Notes: generated by a model from the sequence alone, not told the origin. A DNA stretch of 64,000 nt from JALYNX01 sp963780755 (GCA_963780755.1 CAWACX010000002.1:744001-808000), one strand, 5' to 3'. Shown: positions 35,858 to 44,483, numbered from the stretch's first letter. A program made the numbers and translations.

Positions 35858-36669
35858 GACTCCCCCTCCGGAGCATCGCCCTCAGGGGCCGGTTCCTCCA
35901 CACCGGGGACGGTGGTCACCGACTCCACGAGATAGGTGACGAGGTCGTCGAGGTCGTCACCGGAGAGGCTGGTACCAGGGTGGCCCCCGTCACCAAGGAT
36001 GGTGGCCTCGATCTGGGTGCCCGACATTCGGGAGCCGATATCCGACAGATCGGGCCCGAAGCGGCGGCTCCCCAGAATCTGATTGGAGTCGTTGAGCGAG
36101 ACGGCGCCCAGACCGACATCGGACACGATCGGCCGCACCATCTGGGTGTGACATGACCCACATCCCAGGTTGGCATAGAGGTCCCTACCCCGAAGGCCGG
36201 CCTCGGTGTGGGGAAGATCGCTGCTCCGAGCTCCTGGGTTCTCGGTGGGGATCGAAGGCCCGACCAGTCCGACCAGGAGGACTGCGACAAACAGGCCGAC
36301 CGCGGCGACGACCACCGACATCGGGCGATCGGGACCGGTGACGAGGACCGGTGGCTTGCCGATGGGGGCTGCTGATACCTGGGGGACGCTGATAGTCACA
36401 GCCGCCGCCGGGGGGCTGTCCCCCTGCTCGGCGGGGGGACCGGCCGGCGCCTCGCCGGCCGAGGGGGCTGCCTCCTCTTCCGGCACTCCTGCGGCCTCGG
36501 TGGACGGTGGCGGCGCCGATGGCACACCCACGGAGCCTCCGCCTGCCCAGGCGCTGAGGACGTCGTCGACGGTCATCCCGGTCTCCGCGGCCCGGGCCGC
36601 GGCAGATCGCATCACGATGGCCTCCGGGATCCCCAGTGCGGCGGCGGCAGCTGCGCTGAGATCACTCAT
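35854..36669 (-). CDS. CcoO-like monoheme cytochrome c with N-terminal docking-like module
   Basis: A 271-residue protein. The first 45 residues match the module of the CcoP-like protein almost residue for residue. After a Pro/Ala-rich linker comes a membrane helix and a heme domain reading GCGSCHTQMVRPIVSDV and GSRRFGPDLSDIG, which is the CcoO (FixO) signature of cbb3 oxidases. Where mono-heme cytochromes have GGMP before LSDDDL, this one reads GGHPGTSLSGDDL, so the sixth ligand may be His. A repeat copy lies in the linker. ATG 36669 overlaps the CcoN-like stop by 8 nt. Confidence 0.82.
   Translation of the reverse strand: MSDLSAAAAAALGIPEAIVMRSAAARAAETGMTVDDVLSAWAGGGSVGVPSAPPPSTEAAGVPEEEAAPSAGEAPAGPPAEQGDSPPAAAVTISVPQVSAAPIGKPPVLVTGPDRPMSVVVAAVGLFVAVLLVGLVGPSIPTENPGARSSDLPHTEAGLRGRDLYANLGCGSCHTQMVRPIVSDVGLGAVSLNDSNQILGSRRFGPDLSDIGSRMSGTQIEATILGDGGHPGTSLSGDDLDDLVTYLVESVTTVPGVEEPAPEGDAPEGES
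36418..36467 (-). repeat. Two-hairpin dispersed repeat, copy 2 (in frame inside the CcoO-like gene)
   Basis: Read on the minus strand it runs CCCCCTCG, then a palindrome GCCGGC-GAGGC-GCCGGC, then CGGTCCCCCCGC...GCAGGGGGAC. The last 25 bp differ from copy 1 at only three to four positions. It encodes GPPAEQGD in the linker between the N-terminal module and the membrane helix. Confidence 0.7.
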
Positions 36670-38138
36670 TCGGATTCTCCCCAACGACCACGGTCCAAAC
36701 ACCCTGATGACCCTCCGGGCCGTAGACCAGGACCTCCTGAGGCACCGGACGGCCGACAGTGATAGTGCCGAACACCGTCGCCGCGTAGGCGAGCTGGCCG
36801 ACAAAGGCGATGACGGCGAAGACGAAGGCGATGAGCATCAGAGGCTCGACCGCTCCGGCCCCGGCTGCCCATCCTTCGCCGACGTCGACATAAGCGGCGC
36901 TGTTCGAGCCGGCCACCCATGAGTAGCCGCTGACGATCCCTGCGGCCCCCATCGTCACCAGGAAACCGCCCACACCGATCACCGTGAGCCGGACAAAGGA
37001 GCGGGCCCGGCGACGTCGAGGGCAGTGCTCGCCCCACGATTCGGGGCAGTGCGTCGAAGCTCACCCCGGCCACGAGGAGCGGCCCCACGCCGAGGATGGC
37101 GGCATATTCGATCGCCTCCCAGAAGCCGGTCAGCGCGGTCACCGACCCGACGGCGCGGAACGAGGCCAGGGAGGCCATGGCCGCCACGACCACCGCCAAG
37201 AACGACCCGACCACTCCGGCGGTCACGCCCGGGCGCCCGGGGAGGCGCTCCCAATGGCCCTGCAGAGTCATAGAGACGTTGGCGGCGTTGGCCAGGGTGC
37301 CGATGGGAAATGCCAGACCGAGCGCGGCTGCTACGGCGTCGACCCAACCTGGCCCCGGGCCGAAGATCAGCTGGGCCACACCCCACCACACCGAGGCGAA
37401 GCCCAGCGACCAGAGCCCGACGACGGCCAGCTGGCGCGACGCCAGCGGGATGTCCATCTCCTTGACCAGGGTGTAATAGAAGAGGCCGGCTCCGACCGCG
37501 ATCACCCACATCGTGACGAACCCGGCGCTAAAGAAGAGCTCTCCATACTGCTGACCCAGGGAGTCGATGAAGGGCAGGGTGGCCACGGTGTGGCTCAGGT
37601 AAAGGAGCGGGAGCCAGACCGCACCGGCGGTGACGAACCAAAGGGTCACATAGGAGCGAGTCTCCCGACGCTGATTGATCGTGCCCAGCACATTGAGCAG
37701 TGGGGCGAAGAGAGCGGCGGCCAGGGGCACGTCCAGCCACCAGGGGAGGCCGAAGGGTTGCGTCCCGTCACCCAGCCCGAACGCGATCACGACGACTCCG
37801 GCGAGCACCAGCGCGGTGAGCCCCATCAGCCCGAGGCGGGCCAACGCCGGGCTACGCAGGCGGGCCCCGGTAAGCCTTGGCAACACGTAATAGATGCCGC
37901 CCACCAGGGAGATCACCAGGAAACCCACCATGAGGGCGAGGTTGGCCATCGGCTCGAGGCGGCCGAAGCTGACCGGTGACAGGCTCCCAAATCGAAGGGC
38001 GAAGATGGCCAGCAGTTCGAGGAGCCCGCCGAGCACCAGGAATCCGGCTCCGACCAGCAGGTGAGTTGCTGCGACGCGGTCCTCGTCGGCTCCGCCCCCG
38101 AGGAGGGCTCGAATGTCTGCAGATTGGCTGGTCGCCAC
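36662..38138 (-). CDS. CcoN-like (cbb3 oxidase subunit I fold) membrane protein without heme/copper ligands (frameshift near 37010)
   Basis: About 490 residues and 11-12 helices, GTG start at 38138. It aligns along its length with CcoN: GRLEPMANLALM for GRLRPLHTNAV, QYGELFFSAGF for WYGHNAVGFF, WWGVAQLIFGPG for AGPHHLHYT, WEAIEYAAILG for WTIGHVHSGALG. Every heme and CuB histidine is thus replaced. Only a few other His remain (for instance THLL, LSHTV, GHWERL). The frame changes near 37010 and continues VIGVGGFLVTMGAAG. The length is 3n+1. It lies directly upstream of the CcoO-like gene and is therefore part of that unit. Confidence 0.8.
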
Positions 38139-38302
38139 CAGATTCCTCGTTCAGGAACAGGACGCGGGGAGCATAACGACTCAACTCCGTCGTTCCGCAC
38201 CCGCTTCACGACCCGGAAGGGGTCGGTGCGGGTTCTGTCCCGGCACCCCGGTTATGGTAGAAACGGCCCGACAGGCACCACCCGCGCCCGAAACAAAACC
38301 AG
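38139..38302. promoter_or_regulatory. Divergent promoter region between the CcoN-like operon and the bc-type operon
   Basis: A 164-bp region separates the two divergent respiratory units and must hold both promoters. I see no convincing -35/-10 pair and no Rex operator (TTGTG...CACAA). A GGTTATGGTAGAA segment near 38260 is a candidate -10 region for the plus operon. Confidence 0.4.
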
Positions 38303-38935
38303 ATGTACCGTCTCGCAGAACTGAGCGACAGGACCCGCCGAATGGCCGGCTGGGGACTGTTGCTGATCGGCACATTGACCCTGGCCATCGGCGTCATCTG
38401 GCTTCATTTCTCCAGCCTTCCCCTGACCACGGTGGTCGACGGTGAGACCGTCCCGGTGGTTGTCGACAACTTCAACTGGATCCCGAGAGGCGCGATTTGG
38501 AAAGGCCTCGCCTATCTAACGATCTTCGCCGCCTCGCAGATGATGGTCATCGGGGGCGTCTTCCTCTGGATACTGAATCAGCGCATGACCTGGGCCCGGG
38601 CCGTTTTCGCCGCCTTCGTCACCTGGTTGGAACTCGTGATCATCTTCGGGATGGTGCCCTCCGAGTGGCTCAACTACGCGCAGACCGACCTGGACTGGTC
38701 TTCGCAGAGGATCGCGCTCGTGGTGCCTCCGATCCTGGTCCTGGGCAACACCGTCGAGATCTCCTATGCCGTGCTTAAGGACTCGATATCAATGGGGTAT
38801 CACCTCGTCATGCTCGGAGTGGGCGCCGTTTTCGCCCTCCAACTCCAGAAGATGAAGCAGGGCCGCCCAGCAACGGCGGATAAGCCCGAGAAGAAGTCCC
38901 CCTACGGGCGTCCCCTGGTGCGGGGTGAGACCTGA
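38303..38935 (+). CDS. Hypothetical polytopic membrane protein, first gene of the bc-type operon
   Basis: A 210-residue protein with about five helices, including GWGLLLIGTLTLAIGVIWL, GLAYLTIFAASQMMVIGGVFLWIL and GYHLVMLGVGAVFALQLQ. No redox motif and no recognised family. The start is uncertain: ATG 38303 has no ribosome site and ATG 38342 is also possible. It ends on the ferredoxin start (TGATG), so it is coupled to the redox operon and may be a structural or quinone-site subunit. Confidence 0.65.
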   Translation: MYRLAELSDRTRRMAGWGLLLIGTLTLAIGVIWLHFSSLPLTTVVDGETVPVVVDNFNWIPRGAIWKGLAYLTIFAASQMMVIGGVFLWILNQRMTWARAVFAAFVTWLELVIIFGMVPSEWLNYAQTDLDWSSQRIALVVPPILVLGNTVEISYAVLKDSISMGYHLVMLGVGAVFALQLQKMKQGRPATADKPEKKSPYGRPLVRGET

Positions 38936-39384
38936 TGCCGAAAGGTGTCGTCGATGAGACCCCTCCGATCAGGGACGACTATCAGCTTGCTGTGGTCGAC
39001 GGCGACTACTTCACCGACAAGCTGCGTCCCAAGCAGTTCCTCCACATCGACCAAGCAGAATGCATCCTTTGCGAGGGATGTGTCGACATCTGTCCCTGGA
39101 AGTGCATCCACTACCTCTCCCTCGACGCCATCACCGAGGGGGTCAATGTGGACCATCCCGCCGAGGACCCGCAGAACCTCGGCTTCTTCATCGTCGACGA
39201 GGACGAATGCACCCGCTGCGCCCTCTGTGTCGACCGGTGCCCGACCAATGTCATCTCACTCGGCAAGTTCGAAGGCTCGCTGGCGGCCCAGGCATCCGAG
39301 TTGGGCCTCGATCGCAGGCCCTGGGATTTCGACACCGGGCAACGAGACTTCAAGAATGGCTATGCCTATGGAATGCGCTGGTAG
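38935..39384 (+). CDS. Two-[4Fe-4S] ferredoxin within the bc-type operon
   Basis: A 149-residue ferredoxin with CILCEGCVDICP and CTRCALCVDRCP, spaced as in NuoI-like or 8Fe ferredoxins. Flanking segments are longer than in simple ferredoxins, and the C-terminus (FDTGQRDFKNGYAYGMRW) looks like an interaction tail. It can carry two electrons between a soluble donor and a membrane complex. Translation of the cytochrome b subunit starts 8 nt after its stop, which ties it to that complex. Confidence 0.85.
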   Translation: MPKGVVDETPPIRDDYQLAVVDGDYFTDKLRPKQFLHIDQAECILCEGCVDICPWKCIHYLSLDAITEGVNVDHPAEDPQNLGFFIVDEDECTRCALCVDRCPTNVISLGKFEGSLAAQASELGLDRRPWDFDTGQRDFKNGYAYGMRW

Positions 39385-39392
39385 GAGGCGTC

Positions 39393-40169
39393 TTGGCTGA
39401 CGAGAACGGAAAAGTGGGTGTCGGCGCCAGGGTGAAGGAGGCCAACGAGAAGCTGTGGGGATCACAGCTCGCTGAGTCGATCCTGCGTCCGGGCTCTCCG
39501 TTCAAGAAGGGCTACTCCGACAGCCCGAGGAACCGCTCTTATGTGGTGATGAACAACGTGCTCTACCACCTCCACCCGGTCAAGGTGAAGCGGCACGGAG
39601 TCAAGCTCTCCTACACCTTGTGCCTGGGTGGGCTCAGCTTCTTTCTCTTCATTCTGCTCACCATCACCGGCATCTTCCTGATGTTCTATTACACGCCTTC
39701 AGCCGAGACCGCCTATGCGGACATCGAGGCGCTGTCCACCAATGTCGCCTTCGGGTCGCTGGTGCGGAACATGCACCGCTGGGGTGCCCACCTCATGGTG
39801 CTGTCGGTGTTCCTCCACATGAGCCGGGTCTTCTATCACGGTGCCTACAAGCCGCCGCGCGAGTTCAACTGGGTGGTCGGCGTGCTCCTCCTCTTCCTCA
39901 CCCTGCTCCTCTCCTTCTCCGGCTACCTGCTGCCCTGGGACCAGTTGGCGTTCTGGGCGGTCACGGTGGGGAGCAACATGGCCGGGTTCGTCCCGGTGGT
40001 GGGAGCCCAGGTCAAATTCGCCCTGTTGGCAGGGGTAGAGGTGTCGGCCGCGACATTGCTCCGCTTCTATGTGCTCCACGTCCTTGCCCTGCCCTTCATC
40101 CTGATCCTCTTCCTCGCCGTCCATTTCTGGAGGGTTCGCAAAGACGGTGGGATCTCGGGCCCGCTATGA
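39393..40169 (+). CDS. Cytochrome b N-terminal subunit, b6-type (menaquinol:cytochrome c reductase)
   Basis: A 258-residue protein starting at TTG 39393, with GGAGG just upstream. Four helices hold two heme pairs: RNMHRWGAHLMVLSVFLH (13 residues between the outer His) and LHVLALPFILILFLAVH (14 residues between). The 14-residue spacing in the second pair is typical of cytochrome b6 rather than mitochondrial-type b. SGYLLPWDQLAFWAVTVG is the Qo-side segment. It forms the quinol-oxidising core with the next gene's product. Confidence 0.88.
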   Translation: MADENGKVGVGARVKEANEKLWGSQLAESILRPGSPFKKGYSDSPRNRSYVVMNNVLYHLHPVKVKRHGVKLSYTLCLGGLSFFLFILLTITGIFLMFYYTPSAETAYADIEALSTNVAFGSLVRNMHRWGAHLMVLSVFLHMSRVFYHGAYKPPREFNWVVGVLLLFLTLLLSFSGYLLPWDQLAFWAVTVGSNMAGFVPVVGAQVKFALLAGVEVSAATLLRFYVLHVLALPFILILFLAVHFWRVRKDGGISGPL

Positions 40170-40178
40170 GGTCGACAC

Positions 40179-41246
40179 ATGACTGAGATCCCCGAGAGCC
40201 TGCTCAGGAGGTCCGCCGAGGCCAAGGCCAAGGCATTGGGGCTTCCCGTCGAGCAGGTCCTCGCCGAGATGAAGGGTGAGGCCCCGCCGGCGCCACCGCC
40301 GGAGGAGCCGCCCGCCGAGACCAAGACCGACGAAGAAGTCGCCGCCGAAGCCCCGGCTGAGCCGGCGGTGGAGGAAGTCCCGCCGGCAGACGCCGACGTG
40401 GTCGAGGAACCTGAGGTCGAGGTGGTCTCCGAGCCCGTAGTCGCCGCGGAGGCTCCCCATGAGGCGCCGGCCGACGCATCGGAGCCACCGGCCCCGGTGC
40501 CCGAACCGGTGATCGAGATGCCCACCGAGCCCGCTCCCGACGCCCCCGATGTGGCCGCCGCGGAGGCCGAGACCGAGGAGGCGCCGGCTGCGGTCGCCAC
40601 CATGGTCGAAGAGCCGCCACCCGCCCCCGATGGCAACGGGAGTGGCAATGGTGGCGGCAACGGAAAGGTGGCTGCCCTGGTCAGCCCCCGCCCGGCGGTG
40701 CCGCCCACCGGCACTCCTGAAGGAGTTCGCACTCAGCGCCTGCTCACGGTGGTCAAGGCCCGGGCGATCCAGACTGTCAAGGCCGAGCCCACCGACAAGG
40801 TCAACACCTGGCCCCACCTGATGCTCATGGAGTTCGGGGCCCTGCTCGCGATCACCGGGTTCCTGGTGATCCTGGCGGTGATCATCCATTCGCCCCTGCT
40901 CGACCCGGCCAACTTCAACTCGACACCCAACCCGTCCAAGGCCCCGTGGTACTTCCTCGGCCTCCAGGAGTTGCTCTCCTACTTCGACCCCCAGATCGCC
41001 GGCGTGACCATCCCGACCATCACCGGAATAATCGGGTTCATGATGGTGCCCTATGTCGACAAGAACCCCTCGACCCGGCCCAGCGACCGAAAGTTCGCCA
41101 TCGCCCTCTACTCGGTGTTCCTCGCCGGGGCGGCGACGCTGACGATCATCGGCGTCCTGTTCCGGGGTCAGGGCTTCAACTTTTCCTACCCCTGGAAAGA
41201 CGGCGTCTTCTTCGATGACCTCAAGGACTGGGTGCAGTTCGAGTGA
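40179..41246 (+). CDS. Cytochrome b C-terminal (subunit IV-like) protein with N-terminal docking-like module
   Basis: A 355-residue protein. The first 35 residues (IPESLLRRSAEAKAKALGLP) share the module seen in the CcoO-like and CcoP-like proteins. An acidic Pro/Ala linker of about 170 residues leads to the three membrane helices of subunit IV. The Qo loop has APWYFLGLQELL in place of PEWY. No heme ligands are expected in this half. The stop overlaps the Rieske GTG by 4 nt. Confidence 0.85.
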   Translation: MTEIPESLLRRSAEAKAKALGLPVEQVLAEMKGEAPPAPPPEEPPAETKTDEEVAAEAPAEPAVEEVPPADADVVEEPEVEVVSEPVVAAEAPHEAPADASEPPAPVPEPVIEMPTEPAPDAPDVAAAEAETEEAPAAVATMVEEPPPAPDGNGSGNGGGNGKVAALVSPRPAVPPTGTPEGVRTQRLLTVVKARAIQTVKAEPTDKVNTWPHLMLMEFGALLAITGFLVILAVIIHSPLLDPANFNSTPNPSKAPWYFLGLQELLSYFDPQIAGVTIPTITGIIGFMMVPYVDKNPSTRPSDRKFAIALYSVFLAGAATLTIIGVLFRGQGFNFSYPWKDGVFFDDLKDWVQFE

Positions 41247-42142
41247 GTGCGGCCAACATCGCCCTGATCGGCGTCGCCATAGTCGCGATTTTCGGCGCTA
41301 TAGGCGCCTTCACCGTTGCCTTTCGCCGATCGCAGGGTGATTCCGAAGAGCGGAAGGACCCCACCGCCGGAGTATCAGAGGAGACCAGGGTTGCCGATCG
41401 CTCGATGGCGGGCGTGGTGGTGGGCGCACCCGTCGCCACCGCGGTCCTCGAGGCCGAGCCCGAGGCCGAACTCGAAGAAGAGGTCGAAGAGGTCGAGGAA
41501 CAGCCAGAGGAAACCGCGGTCCACGTCGTCACAGCCCAGAGGGTGGTCGAGGTCTCCTCCGAGGAGGGCGGGGTCACCCGCCGCCAGTTCTTCAATCGTG
41601 CCATCGCTGCCACTTTCGGCTCGGTCCTCGCCATGCAGGGGCTCGCCTATCTCGCCTTCTTCTGGCCCAAGCTCACCGGTGGCTTCGGAGCCGACATCGA
41701 CGCCGGTCCGATCACTGACCTCGAAGTCCAGGTGTTCACCTCGGATGGCGCGGTCCTTCCCTTGTTCGTGCCCGAGGCCCGGGCCTATCTGGTGCCGGCG
41801 CCGTCGACGCTCTCTACTCAGTTCGAGGGGAAGAGCGTCGAGGCGGGTGGCCTCATGGCCCTTTTCCAACGATGTGTCCATCTCGGTTGCAGGGTGCCCT
41901 GGTGCGCGCCGTCGCAGGGATTCGAGTGCCCCTGCCACGGTTCCAAGTACAACGCAGTGGGCGAGTACTTCGGCGGCCCCGCCCCGCGCAACCTCGATCG
42001 CTTCGTGGTGGAGTTGGTGGGCAACAACTTCATCATCAAGACCGGGTCGATCATCCAGACCCCTCGGGCCCCGACCCTCTCGGCCAAATACCCCCAAGGC
42101 CCCAGCTGCATCGCAGCCGCCCCCGCTGAGCCAGAGGCATGA
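41243..42142 (+). CDS. Rieske iron-sulfur protein
   Basis: A 299-residue protein with an N-terminal membrane helix (AANIALIGVAIVAIFGAIGAF), an acidic linker, a Tat-like RRQFFNRAIAATFGS with a second helix, and the Rieske domain. The [2Fe-2S] ligands are in CVHLGC and CPCHGSKY. It moves electrons from menaquinol at the Qo site to cytochrome c. The second helix placed mid-protein, plus the linker, make it longer than usual. It overlaps both neighbours by 4 nt. Confidence 0.88.
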   Translation: MSAANIALIGVAIVAIFGAIGAFTVAFRRSQGDSEERKDPTAGVSEETRVADRSMAGVVVGAPVATAVLEAEPEAELEEEVEEVEEQPEETAVHVVTAQRVVEVSSEEGGVTRRQFFNRAIAATFGSVLAMQGLAYLAFFWPKLTGGFGADIDAGPITDLEVQVFTSDGAVLPLFVPEARAYLVPAPSTLSTQFEGKSVEAGGLMALFQRCVHLGCRVPWCAPSQGFECPCHGSKYNAVGEYFGGPAPRNLDRFVVELVGNNFIIKTGSIIQTPRAPTLSAKYPQGPSCIAAAPAEPEA

Positions 42143-44055
42143 CCGCCAATCTGATAACGGTGTTTGCCGTCGTTGTCGGCATTGTCTGGCTCGGGGTTCT
42201 CTTCGTATCGGCGATCAGGAACCGGGGGGGAGAGGAGGTCGCTCCCAACCTCAAGCCGGGCATCACCGATCAGGAGATCGAGACCAAGCGCCTCGAAGGT
42301 GGCCAGAAGGCCGCCATTGCATTTTCGGCTTTCCTCGCCGTATCGATTCCCCTCTATTTCCTTGGTGAGACGGGGCGCCAGGAGAACTTCGTTCAGGAGT
42401 TCGACGAGGCCGCGATCGAGCGCGGCGCCCACATAGTGGAGGAGTTCAGGTGCTTCGACTGTCATGGCCCCGAAGGGGTCGGGGGCACAGCCCGTTACGT
42501 CGAGAAGCGGTCCGGGGTCACCGTGCAGTGGGCCGTTCCCTCCCTCAATGACGTGCTCCTGCGCTACGACGAGGACGAGGTCAACTTCTGGGTCACCTAC
42601 GGCCGGGGAAACACCCCGATGCCGGCCTGGGGTCTCCCGGGTGGCGGGCCGCTCAACGAGCTGCAGGTCGAGTCGGTGGTCGAGTACCTGAAGTCGATCC
42701 AGATCAGCCAGAACGAGACCCTCGCCGAGATCGAGCCCGGCATCGAGGCCCAACTCGAGCGCCTGGAAACCGCGGACGCCACGATCAGGGTCGCGGTTGT
42801 GAACCAGACACAGGTCGTGGCCGATATCTTCGCCGCCCCGGCACGGCTGAAGATCGTGACCCCTCTGTCCGAACGGGCCACCGAGATCCTGGAGACCGAG
42901 ATCGAGGGCATCGACACCGATGCCGATGGGGTCACCGACGCGGCAGAGGCCGAGCTCACTGCGATTTCGGTAGATGCGGTGGAGCAACTGACAGTGGTGG
43001 TGCCGATCGCCATGGACCCCGAAGTCGCCGATGCCGAGTTGGCTGACGAGGCCATAGCCAGTCTGGAGGCGGTCCTCGAGGAGGCTCCGGTGGTCGAGCT
43101 CAATCTCACGGCCATCAACGCGGCGATAGACATCGGCACCGTTGAGCCCGATGTCGGACTGGGCAGCGGTTCCCTCGTGGTCCTCGAGGAGATCGCCAAC
43201 CAGGCTGCAGATCTTGGCATCGAAGTCCCCACCTCCATCGAGAACCAGGACGATGCCGTCGAGCTGGTGGCAGCGCTGGACGCAGCCGTCGCCTCCGATG
43301 ATCCCCCCGAAGGGGTCGCCGATCTCGCCGCCGCGGCGACCGCCGCGGTCACCGAGGGCTCGGACCCGGACGGGGACGGCATTTCCACCGCTGCCGAGGA
43401 AGTAGTCACCAACCAGATGACCGAGGCCAATCTGGCCACCATGCCCGGTGATCCGCCCCTGCAGGCGATCACCCTCGATCCCGCAAACCCGGCCTCTGTA
43501 GGGGGCGAGCCCGACCTGGAGACGGCGACCGCCTTCGTGGGCAGCCTGGAGTCGTTGCACACGCAGCTTCAGGTGGCCACCGACAACCAGGACAACCTTC
43601 TCACTCAGGAGCAGGGAGGCGCCGACTATTTGCTGGAGGCGGAGGAGTCCAAGACCTGGGAGATCGACTTCGAAGGAGTGGCCGAGTCGATGGGGACCAG
43701 CGTCGAGGAGGCGCAGCGGGCGGTGGGCCTGTTCAACTCCAACTGCGCACGGTGTCACACCGCCGGCTTCAGCGCCGGAGTCCCCTACACCCAGGAGGCA
43801 GGGTCCGGTGGGTTCGGGCCGGCTCTCTGGGACGGGCGCCCGGTGGTCCAGTTTGGAGACGCAACCCCGGAGCCGATCGACGACCTGCTGGTCCAGTTCC
43901 TGATCCGGGGCTCCGAGGCCCAGACTCCCTACGGCCTCAACGGGTTCGGGTCGGGTCGGATGCCGGCGTTTGGCGCGATCCTCAGCCAGGACGACATCGA
44001 GCTTCTCGCCGCTTATCTTCGAGGCGGGAACATGGACGGAAAGGCCCAACCATGA
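42139..44055 (+). CDS. Diheme cytochrome c with long acidic EF-hand-like insert between the heme domains
   Basis: A 638-residue protein with two membrane-like helices near the N-terminus. The first heme has CFDCH with Met in NTPMPAWG, the second has CARCH with Met in GRMPAFG. About 420 residues lie between the two CxxCH sites. Much of that is acidic and helical, and it contains two calcium-type loops, DTDADGVTDAAE and DPDGDGISTAAE, as in EF-hand or thrombospondin-3 repeats. It likely takes electrons from the Rieske protein. The insert may bind Ca2+ or hold the hemes apart, which is inference. Confidence 0.82.
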   Translation: MTANLITVFAVVVGIVWLGVLFVSAIRNRGGEEVAPNLKPGITDQEIETKRLEGGQKAAIAFSAFLAVSIPLYFLGETGRQENFVQEFDEAAIERGAHIVEEFRCFDCHGPEGVGGTARYVEKRSGVTVQWAVPSLNDVLLRYDEDEVNFWVTYGRGNTPMPAWGLPGGGPLNELQVESVVEYLKSIQISQNETLAEIEPGIEAQLERLETADATIRVAVVNQTQVVADIFAAPARLKIVTPLSERATEILETEIEGIDTDADGVTDAAEAELTAISVDAVEQLTVVVPIAMDPEVADAELADEAIASLEAVLEEAPVVELNLTAINAAIDIGTVEPDVGLGSGSLVVLEEIANQAADLGIEVPTSIENQDDAVELVAALDAAVASDDPPEGVADLAAAATAAVTEGSDPDGDGISTAAEEVVTNQMTEANLATMPGDPPLQAITLDPANPASVGGEPDLETATAFVGSLESLHTQLQVATDNQDNLLTQEQGGADYLLEAEESKTWEIDFEGVAESMGTSVEEAQRAVGLFNSNCARCHTAGFSAGVPYTQEAGSGGFGPALWDGRPVVQFGDATPEPIDDLLVQFLIRGSEAQTPYGLNGFGSGRMPAFGAILSQDDIELLAAYLRGGNMDGKAQP

Positions 44056-44441
44056 ACGTGGTCCTGGCCCAAGGCGACTTCTTCCGGGAGTTCTTCCGCT
44101 CGCTCTTCTCGGCGAACCTCTTCGTCACCGGAATCGTGTTGACCATCGGAGCGGTGCTGCTCTTCTACGGCTCGATCTACTTGTTCAACCTGACCAACCT
44201 GGGCAAGCGGCTCGGGTTCCTGGTGACCGGAGCAGCGCTATTCGGATGGCTGACTATCACCTCGATGCTGTTCGTGGTCTACGCCCCTCGTGGCCCGAAG
44301 CCGGACAACATCGAAGGGCTGGGCCCGCTGGAAATCCGGATCATCCCCATTACCTATCTATTGGTCTGCCTGGTGTTGTTCCTGGTGTTCCTGGTCGCCC
44401 TCAACCAATACGAAGAGCTCCAAGAGAAGTCTTCCGCCTAG
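44052..44441 (+). CDS. Small membrane protein at the end of the bc-type operon
   Basis: A 129-residue protein starting at ATG 44052, overlapping the cytochrome stop (ATGA). Three helices: LFVTGIVLTIGAVLLFYGSIY, LGFLVTGAALFGWLTITSMLFVV and YLLVCLVLFLVFLVAL. The loop RGPKPDNIEGLGPLEIRI faces one side. No redox motif. It is probably an accessory subunit, since it is the last gene of a tightly coupled operon. Its final codons form the terminator stem. Confidence 0.7.
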   Translation: MNVVLAQGDFFREFFRSLFSANLFVTGIVLTIGAVLLFYGSIYLFNLTNLGKRLGFLVTGAALFGWLTITSMLFVVYAPRGPKPDNIEGLGPLEIRIIPITYLLVCLVLFLVFLVALNQYEELQEKSSA

Positions 44442-44461
44442 CGGAAGACTTCTCCGTTTTA
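44424..44461 (+). terminator. Intrinsic terminator of the bc-type operon, loop formed by the stop codon
   Basis: A 14-bp perfect stem, GAGAAGTCTTCCGC / GCGGAAGACTTCTC, with loop CTA, followed by CGTTTTA. The stem begins within the last codons of the membrane protein and its TAG spans the loop and the first stem base. Confidence 0.88.
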
Positions 44462-44483
44462 CGTGACACCTACAACGTAGAAC

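Noticed and set aside
38139..38302. Rex operator in the divergent respiratory promoter region
   Set aside because: No TTGTG...CACAA-like palindrome is present; the nearest symmetric site lies inside a coding region.
39060..39392. N-terminal extension of the cytochrome b subunit
   Set aside because: This stretch is a shifted reading of the ferredoxin gene; TTG 39393 has a ribosome site and fits cytochrome b.
43300..43330. CCCC-CGAA-GGGG hairpin in the diheme cytochrome
   Set aside because: Short, without the repeat's ends, and expected by chance in GC-rich coding DNA.
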